Source of the DNA: an uncultured Oscillospiraceae bacterium
GTDB lineage: Bacteria > Bacillota > Clostridia > Oscillospirales > Oscillospiraceae
NCBI GenBank assembly: GCA_947627715.1
Contig: CANQXK010000005.1
Coordinates: forward strand, 1 to 64,000
Reading direction: 5' to 3'
DNA length: 64,000 nucleotides
Both the position numbers and the translations under genes were made by a program. Numbering within the stretch: position 1 is the first letter of the stretch; every line of letters begins with the position of its first letter. Below are positions 26,636 to 35,036 of the stretch, one piece after another. The notes beneath the pieces were generated by a model. It saw only the letters and a list, made by a program, of their open reading frames with translations. It had not been told where the DNA came from and did no database searches.

Positions 26636-27988
26636 ATGGGTAAATATTTCGGAACAGACGGCTTCAGGGGCGAGGCCAACGTGGGACTCACGGTGGACCA
26701 CGCCTTCAAGATCGGCAGATACATCGGCGCTCATTTCGGGAAGGAGGGCAACAAGTGCCGCGTGGTCATCGGCAAGGACACCCGCCGCTCCAGCTATATG
26801 TACGAGGCGGCGCTGACTGCGGGTCTCACGGCCTCCGGGGCGGACGTGTATCTGCTCCACGTCACCACCACACCGTCTGTGAGCTACATAACCCGCGTTG
26901 ATGACTTTGACTGCGGCATCATGATCTCCGCCAGCCATAACCCCTACTTCGACAACGGCATCAAGCTCATCAACTCCGCCGGTGAGAAGATGGAGGAGGA
27001 GGTCCTGACGCAGATCGAGCGGTACATCGACGGCGAGATCGGGGAGCTTGACTACGCCTACAGGGCCGACATCGGGCGCATCGTGGACTATTCCGCCGGG
27101 CGCAATCGGTACATCGGCTACCTCATCTCCCTGGCCACCCACTCCTACAAGGGGATGAAGGTGGGCCTGGACTGCGCCAACGGCTCCACCTCCATGATCG
27201 CCAAGAGCGTCTTTGACGCCCTGGGCGCGGACACCTATGTGATCAACAACACGCCCAACGGCCTGAATATCAACTTAAACTGCGGCTCCACCCACATTGA
27301 ACAGCTTCAGCGGCTGGTGGTGGGCAACGGCCTTGACGTGGGCTTCGCCTTTGACGGGGACGCTGACAGGTGCCTTGCCGTGGACGAGACGGGGCGGCTC
27401 ATCGACGGGGACATCATCATGTACATCTACGGCCGCCATATGCACGAGCGCGGCAAGCTGGAGGGGACCAAGGTGGTCACCACCGTCATGAGCAACATCG
27501 GCCTCTACAAGGCGCTGGAGGAGGCCGGCATCGGCTTCGAGGTCACGGACGTGGGCGACAAGTACGTGTGGGAGAATATGCGCCGCACGGGCAACCGCAT
27601 CGGCGGCGAGCAGTCCGGGCACATCATCTTCGCCAAGTACGCCACCACCGGCGACGGCGTCCTCACCGCCATCAAGCTCATGCAGGCGATGCTGGACAGA
27701 AAGCTGCCCCTTTCCAAGCTCGCCGAGCCTGTGAAGATCTATCCCCAGGTGCTCCGAAACGTGAAGGTGGCGGACAAAAACGCGGCGCTCTCCGACCTGG
27801 ACGTGCGGGAGGCCGAGCACAGGGCCAAGGAGACCTTGGGAAACGACGGGCGGGTATTGCTCCGGGCCAGCGGCACCGAGCCGCTGGTGCGCGTGATGGC
27901 GGAAGCGCCCACCGAGGAGCAGTGCAACGAGGCCATCGACCTCATCGTGGAGGCCATGGAGAAAAAGGGGTATACGGAGAATGGTTAA
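26636..27988 (+). CDS. glmM: Phosphoglucosamine mutase
   Basis: This 450-residue cytoplasmic enzyme converts glucosamine-6-phosphate to glucosamine-1-phosphate for peptidoglycan precursor synthesis. The phospho-serine loop is MISASHNP with S100, the metal loop is DGDADRC, GGEQSGH is the sugar-binding loop, and RASGTEPLVRVM is the phosphate-binding C-terminal motif. The N-terminal GKYFGTDGFRG is diagnostic. ATG at 26636 follows GTGGAGG; more upstream in-frame starts have no ribosome site. The stop overlaps the next gene by eight bases. Confidence 0.95.
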   Translation: MGKYFGTDGFRGEANVGLTVDHAFKIGRYIGAHFGKEGNKCRVVIGKDTRRSSYMYEAALTAGLTASGADVYLLHVTTTPSVSYITRVDDFDCGIMISASHNPYFDNGIKLINSAGEKMEEEVLTQIERYIDGEIGELDYAYRADIGRIVDYSAGRNRYIGYLISLATHSYKGMKVGLDCANGSTSMIAKSVFDALGADTYVINNTPNGLNINLNCGSTHIEQLQRLVVGNGLDVGFAFDGDADRCLAVDETGRLIDGDIIMYIYGRHMHERGKLEGTKVVTTVMSNIGLYKALEEAGIGFEVTDVGDKYVWENMRRTGNRIGGEQSGHIIFAKYATTGDGVLTAIKLMQAMLDRKLPLSKLAEPVKIYPQVLRNVKVADKNAALSDLDVREAEHRAKETLGNDGRVLLRASGTEPLVRVMAEAPTEEQCNEAIDLIVEAMEKKGYTENG

Positions 27989-28640
27989 GACGGCGCAGCT
28001 TCTTGATTTGAGGCACTCCCTGGCGGGCAGGCTCCTGGCCGGGTGCGAATACCCCTGGCAGGCCCTGGACAGCATCGGCGCGTGGTGCCTGGAGCTGGGG
28101 GAGAGCCTTTCGGAGGAGGAGTACGAAAAGCGCGGGGAGAATGTCTGGATCGCCCGTGACGCCGTGGTCTATCCCACCGCGTGGATCAACGGCCCCTGCA
28201 TCATCGGCCACAAGACCGAGGTGCGCCACGGGGCCTTCATCCGTGGAAACGCCATCGTGGGCGACAACTGCGTCGTCGGCAACTCCGTGGAGCTGAAAAA
28301 CGTCATCCTCTTTGACAACGTCCAGACCCCCCACTACAACTATGTGGGCGACTCCATCCTGGGCTATAAGTCCCACATGGGCGCGGGGTCCATCACGTCG
28401 AATGTAAAGTCCGACAAGACCCTCGTGGTGGTGAAGAGCGGGGAGGAGCGCGTGGAGACGGGCCGGAAGAAGCTGGGCGCCATCCTCGGCGACCTTGTGG
28501 AGGTGGGGTGCAACAGCGTCCTCAACCCCGGCACGGTGCTGGGGCGGGGCGTCAGCGTCTATCCCACGTCCTGCGTCCGGGGCGTGGTCCCGGAGGGACA
28601 CATCTGGAAGGACAGGGACCACATCGTTCCCAGAACGTAA
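27981..28640 (+). CDS. Left-handed beta-helix acyltransferase / GlmU C-terminal-like protein
   Basis: This 219-residue protein resembles the acetyltransferase half of GlmU. Hexapeptide repeats run from about residue 50 to 200 (for example CIIGHKTEVRHGAFIRGNAIVGDN), with GYKSHMGAGSITSNVKSD and LGAILGDLVEVGCNSVLNPG blocks. It lacks the uridylyltransferase domain. Located in the same operon as glmM with overlapping translation, it probably acetylates glucosamine-1-phosphate or a related sugar phosphate (inference). ATG at 27981 is preceded by TACGGAGA. A hairpin follows the stop. Confidence 0.75.
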   Translation: MVKTAQLLDLRHSLAGRLLAGCEYPWQALDSIGAWCLELGESLSEEEYEKRGENVWIARDAVVYPTAWINGPCIIGHKTEVRHGAFIRGNAIVGDNCVVGNSVELKNVILFDNVQTPHYNYVGDSILGYKSHMGAGSITSNVKSDKTLVVVKSGEERVETGRKKLGAILGDLVEVGCNSVLNPGTVLGRGVSVYPTSCVRGVVPEGHIWKDRDHIVPRT

Positions 28641-28645
28641 TTTTT

Positions 28646-28674
28646 CGGGCCGCTTTGAACGGCGGCTCGATTTT
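28646..28674 (+). terminator. Terminator after glmM operon
   Basis: CGGGCCGC and GCGGCTCG form an 8-base stem (one G-T pair), loop of eight, followed by ATTTTG. Confidence 0.55.
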
Positions 28675-28872
28675 GCAAAGATTGGATTTTAAAAAGGTAA
28701 AACGATGAAGAAGCTTCCGGCAAAAAAGGGCTTCCCCGGACCTGTTGAGGGGGCTGGAGCGCGTCCCTTGCGGCGCGGACAGCCCGGTGGCATACGCGAC
28801 ACGGGGACTTTTTCGGAAGGGCAGGGCCGCCGGTACGGACAGGGCGGGCGGCGGAGAAGAAGGAGGCAGAAA

Positions 28873-29649
28873 ATGCGGATCGTTGTAAAAGTGGGTTCCT
28901 CCACGCTCTCCTATCCCACGGGGCGGATGAACCTCCGTCGGGTGGAGGCGCTGGTGCGGGTGCTGAGCGATTTGAAAAACGCGGGGCACGAGGTGATCTT
29001 CGTCTCCTCCGGGGCCATCGCCATGGGGGTGGGGAAGCTGGGACTCTCGGAGCGCCCGGCGGACATCCCCGGCAAGCAGGCCGCCGCGGCGGTGGGGCAG
29101 TGCGAGCTTATGTACACCTATGACAAGCTGTTCTCCGAGCACTCCCACACCGTGGCCCAGATCCTGCTGACGGCAGCGGACATCGAGGACGAGCGGCGGC
29201 ATGAGAACTTCAAAAACACCATGCTGCGGCTTTTGGAGATCGGCGCTATCCCCGTGGTCAACGAGAACGACACCGTGGCCACGGAGGAGATCGTCATTGG
29301 CGACAACGACACCCTGGCCGCCGTGGTGGCCGTTTCGGTGAGCGCGGACCTTTTGGTGCTCATGAGCGACATCGACGGCCTCTACACCGCTGACCCCCGC
29401 CGGGACGACCGGGCGGAGATCATCGAGACTGTCCGGGAGCTTACGCCGTCTATCATGGAGCTGGCGGGGGACTCAGGCTCCGCACTGGGCACCGGCGGCA
29501 TGAGGACGAAGCTTCACGCGGCGCTTCTGGCTACGCAGGCGGGAGTGGATATGATCATCATGAACGGGAACAGGCCTGAACGGCTCTACGACGCCGTGGA
29601 GGGCCGCGGCGTGGGGACGCGGTTCATCGGGAGGGGAGGAAATACGTGA
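28873..29649 (+). CDS. proB: Glutamate 5-kinase (short form without PUA domain)
   Basis: This 258-residue amino-acid kinase catalyses the first step of proline synthesis, making gamma-glutamyl phosphate. [11 protein letters not shown] opens the kinase fold, and [29 protein letters not shown] and [12 protein letters not shown] are the glutamate and ATP motifs. Many glutamate kinases add a C-terminal PUA domain to reach about 370 residues; it is absent here. ATG at 28873 follows GAAGGAGGC. An in-frame ATG at 28705 would add a basic, low-complexity stretch and is rejected. The stop overlaps the proA GTG. Confidence 0.93.
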   Translation: MRIVVKVGSSTLSYPTGRMNLRRVEALVRVLSDLKNAGHEVIFVSSGAIAMGVGKLGLSERPADIPGKQAAAAVGQCELMYTYDKLFSEHSHTVAQILLTAADIEDERRHENFKNTMLRLLEIGAIPVVNENDTVATEEIVIGDNDTLAAVVAVSVSADLLVLMSDIDGLYTADPRRDDRAEIIETVRELTPSIMELAGDSGSALGTGGMRTKLHAALLATQAGVDMIIMNGNRPERLYDAVEGRGVGTRFIGRGGNT

Positions 29650-30899
29650 CAACTCAGAAAATGCTTGAGCTGGCCAAGTGGGGTTCAGGAAAGCTGGCCG
29701 CAATGACGGAGAGGGAGAAGAACGGGGAGCTCCAAGGTATGGCCTTCGGCCTTTTGGAAAACATCGACGCCATTCTCCGGGCAAATAAGCAGGACATGGC
29801 CGCCGCCAGAGGGACCATGCCCGATGTGATGCTGGACAGGCTGTACTTGGATCGACACCGCGTCCGCGCCATGGCCGAGGGCATCCTCGCCGTGGCGGAG
29901 CTGCCGGACCCGGTGGGGCGGGTCCTGGAGAGCGTGACCAGGGAGGACGGCCTGCGGATCGACAAGGTGTCGGTCCCTCTGGGGGTCCTGGCAATCATTT
30001 ACGAGAGCCGCCCCAATGTCACCTCCGATGCCGCGGCCCTGGCCGTCAAGAGCGGCAACACGTGCGTTCTCAGAAGCGGGAAGGAGGCGTGGCGCTCAGC
30101 GAAAGCCATCGTTGACGCCATGCGGACCGGGTTCAGCCTGCCGGGGTATCAGGAGTTTATCCAGCTGGTGGAGGACACCAGCCGGGAGAGCGCAAGGGAA
30201 CTCATGACCGCACGGGGCTATGTGGACCTGCTGATCCCTCGCGGCGGCGCGGGGCTTATTAGAGCCTGCGTGGAGAACGCCACGGTGCCGTGTCTGGAGA
30301 CGGGGACGGGCATCTGCCACGTCTATGTGGACGAGTTTGCGGACCTTCGGAAGGCGGTGAAGATTCTGGAGAACGCCAAAATGAGCCGCCCCTCGGTGTG
30401 CAACGCCTGCGAGGTGTGCCTGGTCCATTCCGCCGTGGCCGAACGGTTTCTGCCGATGCTGTACGAGGAGCTGGTCACCAAAAAAACGGAGAACAGCTGC
30501 TGCCCCGTGCGGTTCCGGCTGGACGAACGGGCGAGAGCGATCATCGACGGCGCCCCCGCCGGGGAGCGGGATTTCGACACGGAGTTTTTAGACTACATTC
30601 TCGCCGTGAAGGTGGTGGACAGCGTGGAGGAGGCCGTCGCCCACATCGCCGCCCACTCCACCCATCACTCCGAGGCCATCGTCACGGAGAACCGGGAGAA
30701 TCAGGAGAAGTTCGTCCGCGGGGTGGACAGCGCGGCGGTGTATGTCAACGCCTCCACGCGCTTTACCGACGGGGGCGAGTTCGGCCTGGGGTGTGAGATG
30801 GGCATTTCCACCCAGAAGCTCCACGCCCGTGGCCCGGTGGGCCTCCGGGAGCTGACCACCTACAAGTACGTGGTCCGAGGCGACGGACACGTGAGGTGA
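29646..30899 (+). CDS. proA: Glutamate-5-semialdehyde dehydrogenase
   Basis: This 417-residue NADPH-dependent enzyme reduces gamma-glutamyl phosphate to glutamate semialdehyde, the second step of proline synthesis. [35 protein letters not shown] and the catalytic-cysteine block [12 protein letters not shown] are all typical, and the C-terminal [19 protein letters not shown] is diagnostic. Length matches the family. It starts at GTG 29646, inside the last codons of proB, giving translational coupling between two enzymes that share an unstable intermediate. Confidence 0.95.
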   Translation: MTTQKMLELAKWGSGKLAAMTEREKNGELQGMAFGLLENIDAILRANKQDMAAARGTMPDVMLDRLYLDRHRVRAMAEGILAVAELPDPVGRVLESVTREDGLRIDKVSVPLGVLAIIYESRPNVTSDAAALAVKSGNTCVLRSGKEAWRSAKAIVDAMRTGFSLPGYQEFIQLVEDTSRESARELMTARGYVDLLIPRGGAGLIRACVENATVPCLETGTGICHVYVDEFADLRKAVKILENAKMSRPSVCNACEVCLVHSAVAERFLPMLYEELVTKKTENSCCPVRFRLDERARAIIDGAPAGERDFDTEFLDYILAVKVVDSVEEAVAHIAAHSTHHSEAIVTENRENQEKFVRGVDSAAVYVNASTRFTDGGEFGLGCEMGISTQKLHARGPVGLRELTTYKYVVRGDGHVR

Positions 30900-31009
30900 G
30901 GGACACGGAGGAGCTGATTTTTGGATGCTCCAAAGTGCCGGCGTGAGGGATGTGATCTCCCGCGTCCCGCTCACTGGCGGGGCTTTGGGAGTTGAAAGGA
31001 GACAGAACT

Positions 31010-31816
31010 ATGTATCAATTCGGATTCATCGGCGTGGGCCACATGGGGGCCACGCTGGCAAACGCCGTCATCGGGGCGGTGGGCGCTGAAAACTGCGCCG
31101 TCTGCGACGCGGACAACGGGCGGGCCAAGCTCTACGCCGCGGCCAAGGGCTGCGACGTGCTCTCGTCGCGGGAGATCGCGGAGAAGTGCCGCACCATTCT
31201 TCTGGGAGTAAAGCCGCAGAATATGGCGGAGCTGATGGCGGACATTGGCCCTGTTTTGAAAGGCAGAAAGGGGTACGCCCTGGTGACCATGGCCGCCGGG
31301 ATCACCACCGAGAGCCTGTGCGGAATGCTGGGCTTCCCCGCGCCCGTGCTGCGCATCATGCCCAACACGCCCGCCGCAGTGGGCGCGGGCTGTATGCTCT
31401 ACGCGGCGAATAGCGCGCTCAGAGAGGAGGACAAGCTTGCCGTCCTCAACGCCATGCGCCCCACAGGGGAGCTGGTAGAGACCCCGGAGGAGCTGATCGA
31501 CGCCGGCTGCGCCGTCTCCGGCTGCGGCCCGGCCTTTGTGTATCAGTTTATTCTGGCCCTGACAAAAGCGGGGGAGGACGTGGGCCTTGCGCCCGAAACG
31601 GCGCTGAGATTGGCAAGGCAGACCGTCCTTGGCGCGGCGCGCCTCGCCGTGGAGTCGGGGGAGGACCCGCAGATTCTCTGCAATCAGGTCTGCTCGCCCG
31701 GCGGCTCCACCATTGAGGGCGTCAAAAGTCTGGAGGTCGGCCCCTTCGCCGCCGAGGTCCATAAAGCCGTCGAGGCCTCCTTCAAACGCACCGTTGAGCT
31801 TGGCCGCGCCCGCTGA
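31010..31816 (+). CDS. proC: Pyrroline-5-carboxylate reductase
   Basis: This 268-residue enzyme makes proline from pyrroline-5-carboxylate. FGFIGVGHMG is the dinucleotide-binding loop, ILGVKPQNM and LRIMPNTPAAVGAG are family blocks, and SGCGPAFVYQF plus the C-terminal CSPGGSTIEGVK motif define it. ATG at 31010 follows GAAAGGAG. It lies 110 bases after proA; a CCCGC/GCGGG hairpin at about 30965-30981 sits in that gap. With proB and proA it gives the complete pathway from glutamate. Confidence 0.95.
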   Translation: MYQFGFIGVGHMGATLANAVIGAVGAENCAVCDADNGRAKLYAAAKGCDVLSSREIAEKCRTILLGVKPQNMAELMADIGPVLKGRKGYALVTMAAGITTESLCGMLGFPAPVLRIMPNTPAAVGAGCMLYAANSALREEDKLAVLNAMRPTGELVETPEELIDAGCAVSGCGPAFVYQFILALTKAGEDVGLAPETALRLARQTVLGAARLAVESGEDPQILCNQVCSPGGSTIEGVKSLEVGPFAAEVHKAVEASFKRTVELGRAR

Positions 31817-31899
31817 CCCGGCGGCAAAACCCCTGCCGCCGGAAGCAAGGCTAAAGAGAGAAATGGCTTGATTTGCAAACAAAAAGGATATATTCCAAG

Positions 31900-31940
31900 T
31901 CAAAACCTCCGGCTTAGCCGGAGGTTTTGACTTTCCTTTT
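31900..31940 (+). terminator. Terminator of the pro operon
   Basis: TCAAAACCTCCGGC and GCCGGAGGTTTTGA form a perfect 14-base stem with loop TTA, followed by CTTTCCTTTTTT. The symmetric arms may also serve the tRNA-Pro gene reading the other way. Confidence 0.92.
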
Positions 31941-31941
31941 T

Positions 31942-32018
31942 TGGCCCGAGTGGTGGGATTCGGACCCACGGTCTCTTGCTCCCAAAGCAAGCGCGATACC
32001 AAGCTTCGCCACACCCGG
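31942..32018 (-). tRNA. tRNA-Pro (anticodon TGG)
   Basis: The reverse strand folds into a standard cloverleaf. The acceptor CCGGGTG pairs with CACTCGG, the anticodon stem CTTGC/GCAAG carries the loop TTTGGGA, the T-stem is GTGGG/CCCAC, and CCA is encoded. The anticodon TGG reads proline codons. It lies directly downstream of the proline synthesis genes on the other strand. Confidence 0.97.
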
Positions 32019-32054
32019 ATCGGGTTTTGCGCCTTCGCGGCGCGACATGGGCAT

Positions 32055-32083
32055 ATTATACTCCCGTTTAGCTTTTTTGGCAA
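32055..32083 (-). promoter_or_regulatory. Promoter for tRNA-Pro
   Basis: On the minus strand TTGCCA (32083-32078) and TATAAT (32060-32055) are 17 bases apart, 37 bases before the tRNA. Confidence 0.85.
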
Positions 32084-32092
32084 GTGCCGGGG

Positions 32093-32121
32093 TTGGAATT
32101 TTTGCGGGTGTGTGTTACAAT
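32093..32121 (+). promoter_or_regulatory. Promoter for trmB
   Basis: TTGGAA at 32093 and TACAAT at 32116, spacer 17, ahead of trmB. Confidence 0.65.
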
Positions 32122-32148
32122 GGGGAAAAAGCTTTCGGGGTGATGACC

Positions 32149-32823
32149 GTGAGAATGAGAAAAAAGCCGAATCTGATCCCGCGTGTGGAGCGTTGCGCCG
32201 CGCTTCTGGAGCGTGACGCCGCCGCCCACAGGGGCCGATGGCTGGAGGACTATCCCGGATACGGGGCGCTCCATCTGGAGCTTGGCTGCGGCAAGGGCCG
32301 CTTCACCGCCGGCATGGCCGAGGCGAACCCCGGCGTGCTCTTCGTCGCCGTGGAGCGCGTCCTGGACGCCATGGTCATGGCAATGGAGCGCGCGGTTGAC
32401 GCCAACCTTGCCAACATCCGCTTTCTGGACTTCGACGCGGCGGGGTGTGAGAGCGTCTTTGCGCCCGGCGAGGTGGAGCGGATCTACATCAATTTCCCGG
32501 ACCCCTGGCGCAAAACGAAGCAGTTCAAGCGCCGCCTCACGGCCCCGTCCTTCCTCAAGATTTATGAGAACATCCTGAAGCCGGGCGGGGAGATTTGGTT
32601 CAAGACCGACAACCGCCCCCTCTTCGACTGGTCGGTGGAGCAGTTCATGGCGGAGGGCTGGACGCTCTCGGAGGTCAAAAACGACCTCGGCCCCGACGGC
32701 GCGGGCGGCTGCATGACGGATTACGAGGCGAAATTCCGCGAACAGGGTGTGCCCATCAACCGGCTCGTGGCCCGAAAGGACCGCGAGGCCGCGAGCCCTC
32801 AGACCTCCCAGTTTGAGAGGTAA
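32149..32823 (+). CDS. trmB: tRNA (guanine-N7-)-methyltransferase
   Basis: This 224-residue SAM-dependent enzyme makes m7G46 in tRNA. The SAM loop is LELGCGKGRFT; FVAVERVLDAM, INFPDPWRKTKQFKRRLT and a closing TDYEAKFREQGVPINRL are family signatures. The start is uncertain: GTG at 32149 gives MRMRKKPN, like relatives, with GGGG eight bases ahead; ATG at 32143 is too near that site and ATG at 32155 is an alternative. The last 25 bases overlap the 3' end of the convergent ahcY gene. Confidence 0.92.
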   Translation: MRMRKKPNLIPRVERCAALLERDAAAHRGRWLEDYPGYGALHLELGCGKGRFTAGMAEANPGVLFVAVERVLDAMVMAMERAVDANLANIRFLDFDAAGCESVFAPGEVERIYINFPDPWRKTKQFKRRLTAPSFLKIYENILKPGGEIWFKTDNRPLFDWSVEQFMAEGWTLSEVKNDLGPDGAGGCMTDYEAKFREQGVPINRLVARKDREAASPQTSQFER

Positions 32824-34046
32824 CGCTCCTGCTCAGGGGTGAGGGAGTCGATGGCGATGCCGGAGGCGCGGAGCTTGCGGCGGGCCACGTCGAAGTCGAT
32901 CTCGTCCGGGACGCTTATGACGGAGCAGGGGAGGGAGTCCCGGTGGTCCGCGATATAGCGCGCGGCCAGGGCCTGAATGGCGAAGGACATATCCATGATC
33001 TCCACGGGGTGCCCGTCGCCGGAGGCGAGGTTCACCAGCCGCCCCTCCGCCAGAACGAAGATGGTCCGGCCGTTGGGGAGGGTATAGCCCTTTGTGACGG
33101 AGCTTCTGCCCTCCGAGGTGGAGACGGCGTGGCTCTCCAGCCAGTCCACGTCCACCTCCACGTTGAAGTGGCCGGCGTTGCAGGCGATGGCCCCGTCCTT
33201 CATTTTTTCAAAATGCCGCGCGGTGATGACGCCGCAGCAGCCTGTGGACGTGACGAAGAGGTCGCCGTAAGGCGCGGCCTCGTCCATGGTCTTGACCTCA
33301 TAGCCGTCCATCATGGCCTCCAGGGCCTTCACGGGGTCAATCTCCGTCACTGTCACCTTGGCGCCGAGGCCGTGGGCGCGCATGGCGATGCCCCTGCCGC
33401 ACCAACCGTAGCCCGCCACCACCACGTTTTTCCCGGCGACCACAAGGTTCGTGGCCCGGTCGATGCCGTCCCAGACGGATTGGCCCGTGCCGTAGCGGTT
33501 ATCGAAAAAGTGCTTGCAGCGGGCGTCGTTCACCGTGAGCATGGGGAAGCGCAGCGCGCCCTCGTGCTCCATGGCGTGAAGCCGGATGATGCCGGTGGTG
33601 GTCTCCTCGCACCCGCCGATAACGCCGGGGAGGAGGTCGCGCATCCCACGGTGGAGCATGGAGACCAGGTCCCCGCCGTCGTCGATGATAATGTGCGGCC
33701 CGAAGGCCAGGGCCTCGGCCATGTGGCGGTCGTACTCCTGCGCCGAGCAGCCGTAGACGGACCATACCTCAGCGCCCCCGGCGACAAGCGCCGCTACCAC
33801 GTCGTCCTGGGTGGACAGGGGGTTGCAGCCGGTGATGTGCAGGTCCGCGCCGCCCTCCATCAGCACCCGGCACAGCACGGCGGACTTGGCCTCCAGATGG
33901 AGGGAAACGGTCATTTTCAGCCCGGCGAAGGGCGTTTCTTTTTTGAAATCCTCCTCTACGGAGGCCAGCAGCGGCATAAAACGCCTGGCCCACGCGATCT
34001 TCTTCTCGCCCGACGGGGAGAGGCTGATGTCTCTGATCTCGCTCAT
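32799..34046 (-). CDS. ahcY: Adenosylhomocysteinase (or S-inosylhomocysteine hydrolase)
   Basis: This 415-residue NAD-dependent enzyme splits S-adenosylhomocysteine (SAH), the by-product of methyl transfer. CNPLSTQDDVVAAL, IDDGGDLV, the NAD loop VVAGYGWCGRGIA and TSTGCCGVIT are typical; the AKSAVL region holds a substrate-binding segment. It ends LTPEQERYLSNWEV, without the C-terminal KPDHYRY found in eukaryotic and many bacterial forms, as in the shorter archaeal/thermophile-type proteins. ATG at 34046 follows TTGGAGGC. A deaminase and a nucleoside phosphorylase are encoded just across the promoter region, so inosyl-homocysteine could be the true substrate (inference). Confidence 0.92.
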   Translation of the reverse strand: MSEIRDISLSPSGEKKIAWARRFMPLLASVEEDFKKETPFAGLKMTVSLHLEAKSAVLCRVLMEGGADLHITGCNPLSTQDDVVAALVAGGAEVWSVYGCSAQEYDRHMAEALAFGPHIIIDDGGDLVSMLHRGMRDLLPGVIGGCEETTTGIIRLHAMEHEGALRFPMLTVNDARCKHFFDNRYGTGQSVWDGIDRATNLVVAGKNVVVAGYGWCGRGIAMRAHGLGAKVTVTEIDPVKALEAMMDGYEVKTMDEAAPYGDLFVTSTGCCGVITARHFEKMKDGAIACNAGHFNVEVDVDWLESHAVSTSEGRSSVTKGYTLPNGRTIFVLAEGRLVNLASGDGHPVEIMDMSFAIQALAARYIADHRDSLPCSVISVPDEIDFDVARRKLRASGIAIDSLTPEQERYLSNWEV

Positions 34047-34075
34047 AAGTGCCTCCAAATGCAGTAGTTTCTCAC

Positions 34076-34104
34076 ATTTTATCACTGCTTTTGACGCATG
34101 GCAA
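34076..34104 (-). promoter_or_regulatory. Promoter for ahcY
   Basis: On the minus strand TTGCCA (34104-34099) and TAAAAT (34081-34076), spacer 17. Confidence 0.75.
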
Positions 34105-34114
34105 GAGGATTCTG

Positions 34115-34143
34115 TTGTGTTTTTCCGGGAGATGATGTACAAT
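34115..34143 (+). promoter_or_regulatory. Promoter for the DUF5655-to-deaminase operon
   Basis: TTGTGT at 34115 and TACAAT at 34138, spacer 17, 22 bases before the first gene. It diverges from the ahcY promoter. Confidence 0.65.
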
Positions 34144-34164
34144 GGAAAAAAGGGGGGAGCGGCC

Positions 34165-34545
34165 ATGACGGACGACGAGCTTCTCTTTTTCGCGGGACGC
34201 GAGGCCGCCCTGCCAATCTACGAAGGGCTTCGGTCCGAGCTTCTGCGCAGATTCCCCGATACGAGGATCGAGGTCCGCAGGACCCAGATCAACTTTAAAA
34301 ACAGGCGTCTCTACGCCTGCGCGTCCTTCCTGCCTGTCAAGCGCAAATCGGAGCGCCCGGACCCGTACCTCACCGTTACCTTCGGCCTTGGAGGGCCGGT
34401 GTACGATGAACGCATCGCCGTCACCACCGAGGCACAGCCGAACCGATGGACCCACCACGTCCTGGTGGGAAGCCCGGAGGAGATCGACGCGCGGCTTTTG
34501 GAATGGCTGGGGGCGGCGTATTTATTTTCGGAGGGGAAAAGATGA
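34165..34545 (+). CDS. DUF5655 domain protein
   Basis: This 126-residue soluble protein matches the small DUF5655 family: DDELLFFAGREAALPIYEGL, then IEVRRTQINFKNRRLYACAS, then a closing WTHHVLVGSPEEID. Function is unknown; similar domains occur as tails of nuclease- or transport-related proteins and are thought to be DNA- or protein-binding. ATG at 34165 follows AGGGGGGAGC. Four genes from here to 37167 overlap by ATGA and form one operon. Confidence 0.72.
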   Translation: MTDDELLFFAGREAALPIYEGLRSELLRRFPDTRIEVRRTQINFKNRRLYACASFLPVKRKSERPDPYLTVTFGLGGPVYDERIAVTTEAQPNRWTHHVLVGSPEEIDARLLEWLGAAYLFSEGKR

Positions 34546-35036
34546 GGCGCGTTTTGGTCATCGGGCCTTCCGGGGCAGGGAAGTCTGCCTTTGCCCGCGC
34601 CCTCCGCGACAGGACGGGCCTTCCGCTCTACTACCTTGACCTTCTCTGGCACAGGCCGGACAAAACGCATATCTCCCGGGAGGAGTTTGACGAAAAGCTT
34701 GCCGCGCTCCTGAATGAGCCGGAGTGGATCGTGGATGGGAACTACTCCCGGACGCTGGAGACGCGGCTTCTGGCGGCGGACACGGTATTTTTGCTGGACT
34801 ACCCCGTGGAGGTGTGCCTTGCGGGGGTGGCGAGCCGCCGGGGAAAGCCCAGAGAGGATATGCCCTGGATCGAGACGGAGGAGGACCCGGCGTTCACTGC
34901 GTGGATTCGGGCGTTCCCGGCGGAGACATTGCCGGAGATCTACAGGCTTTTGGAGAAATACCGGGAGGGCCGGGAGATACACGTCTTTCACTCCCGCAGG
35001 GAAGCAGAAAGCTGGCTGAAAGGAGCTTTTTTATGA
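34542..35036 (+). CDS. P-loop kinase, adenylate-kinase-like (topology-modulation/FlaR type)
   Basis: This is a 164-residue nucleotide-binding protein with Walker A GPSGAGKS near residues 8-15 and a YYLDLLWHRPDKT block. The WIVDGNYSRTLETRL motif is characteristic of the FlaR-like group annotated as DNA topology modulation proteins, and a late IHVFHSRREAE block closes it. It probably phosphorylates a small molecule; adjacency to a nucleoside phosphorylase hints at a nucleoside-type substrate (inference). It overlaps the previous and next genes by four bases each. Confidence 0.75.
   Translation: MRRVLVIGPSGAGKSAFARALRDRTGLPLYYLDLLWHRPDKTHISREEFDEKLAALLNEPEWIVDGNYSRTLETRLLAADTVFLLDYPVEVCLAGVASRRGKPREDMPWIETEEDPAFTAWIRAFPAETLPEIYRLLEKYREGREIHVFHSRREAESWLKGAFL

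Noticed and set aside
28675-28872. Proline T-box riboswitch before proB
   Set aside because: No T-box core (TGGNACCGCG-like) or specifier loop could be found; only generic GC-rich hairpins.
28705-28872. N-terminal extension of ProB from an ATG at 28705
   Set aside because: The added residues are low-complexity and basic, while the strongest ribosome site and the family start point to 28873.
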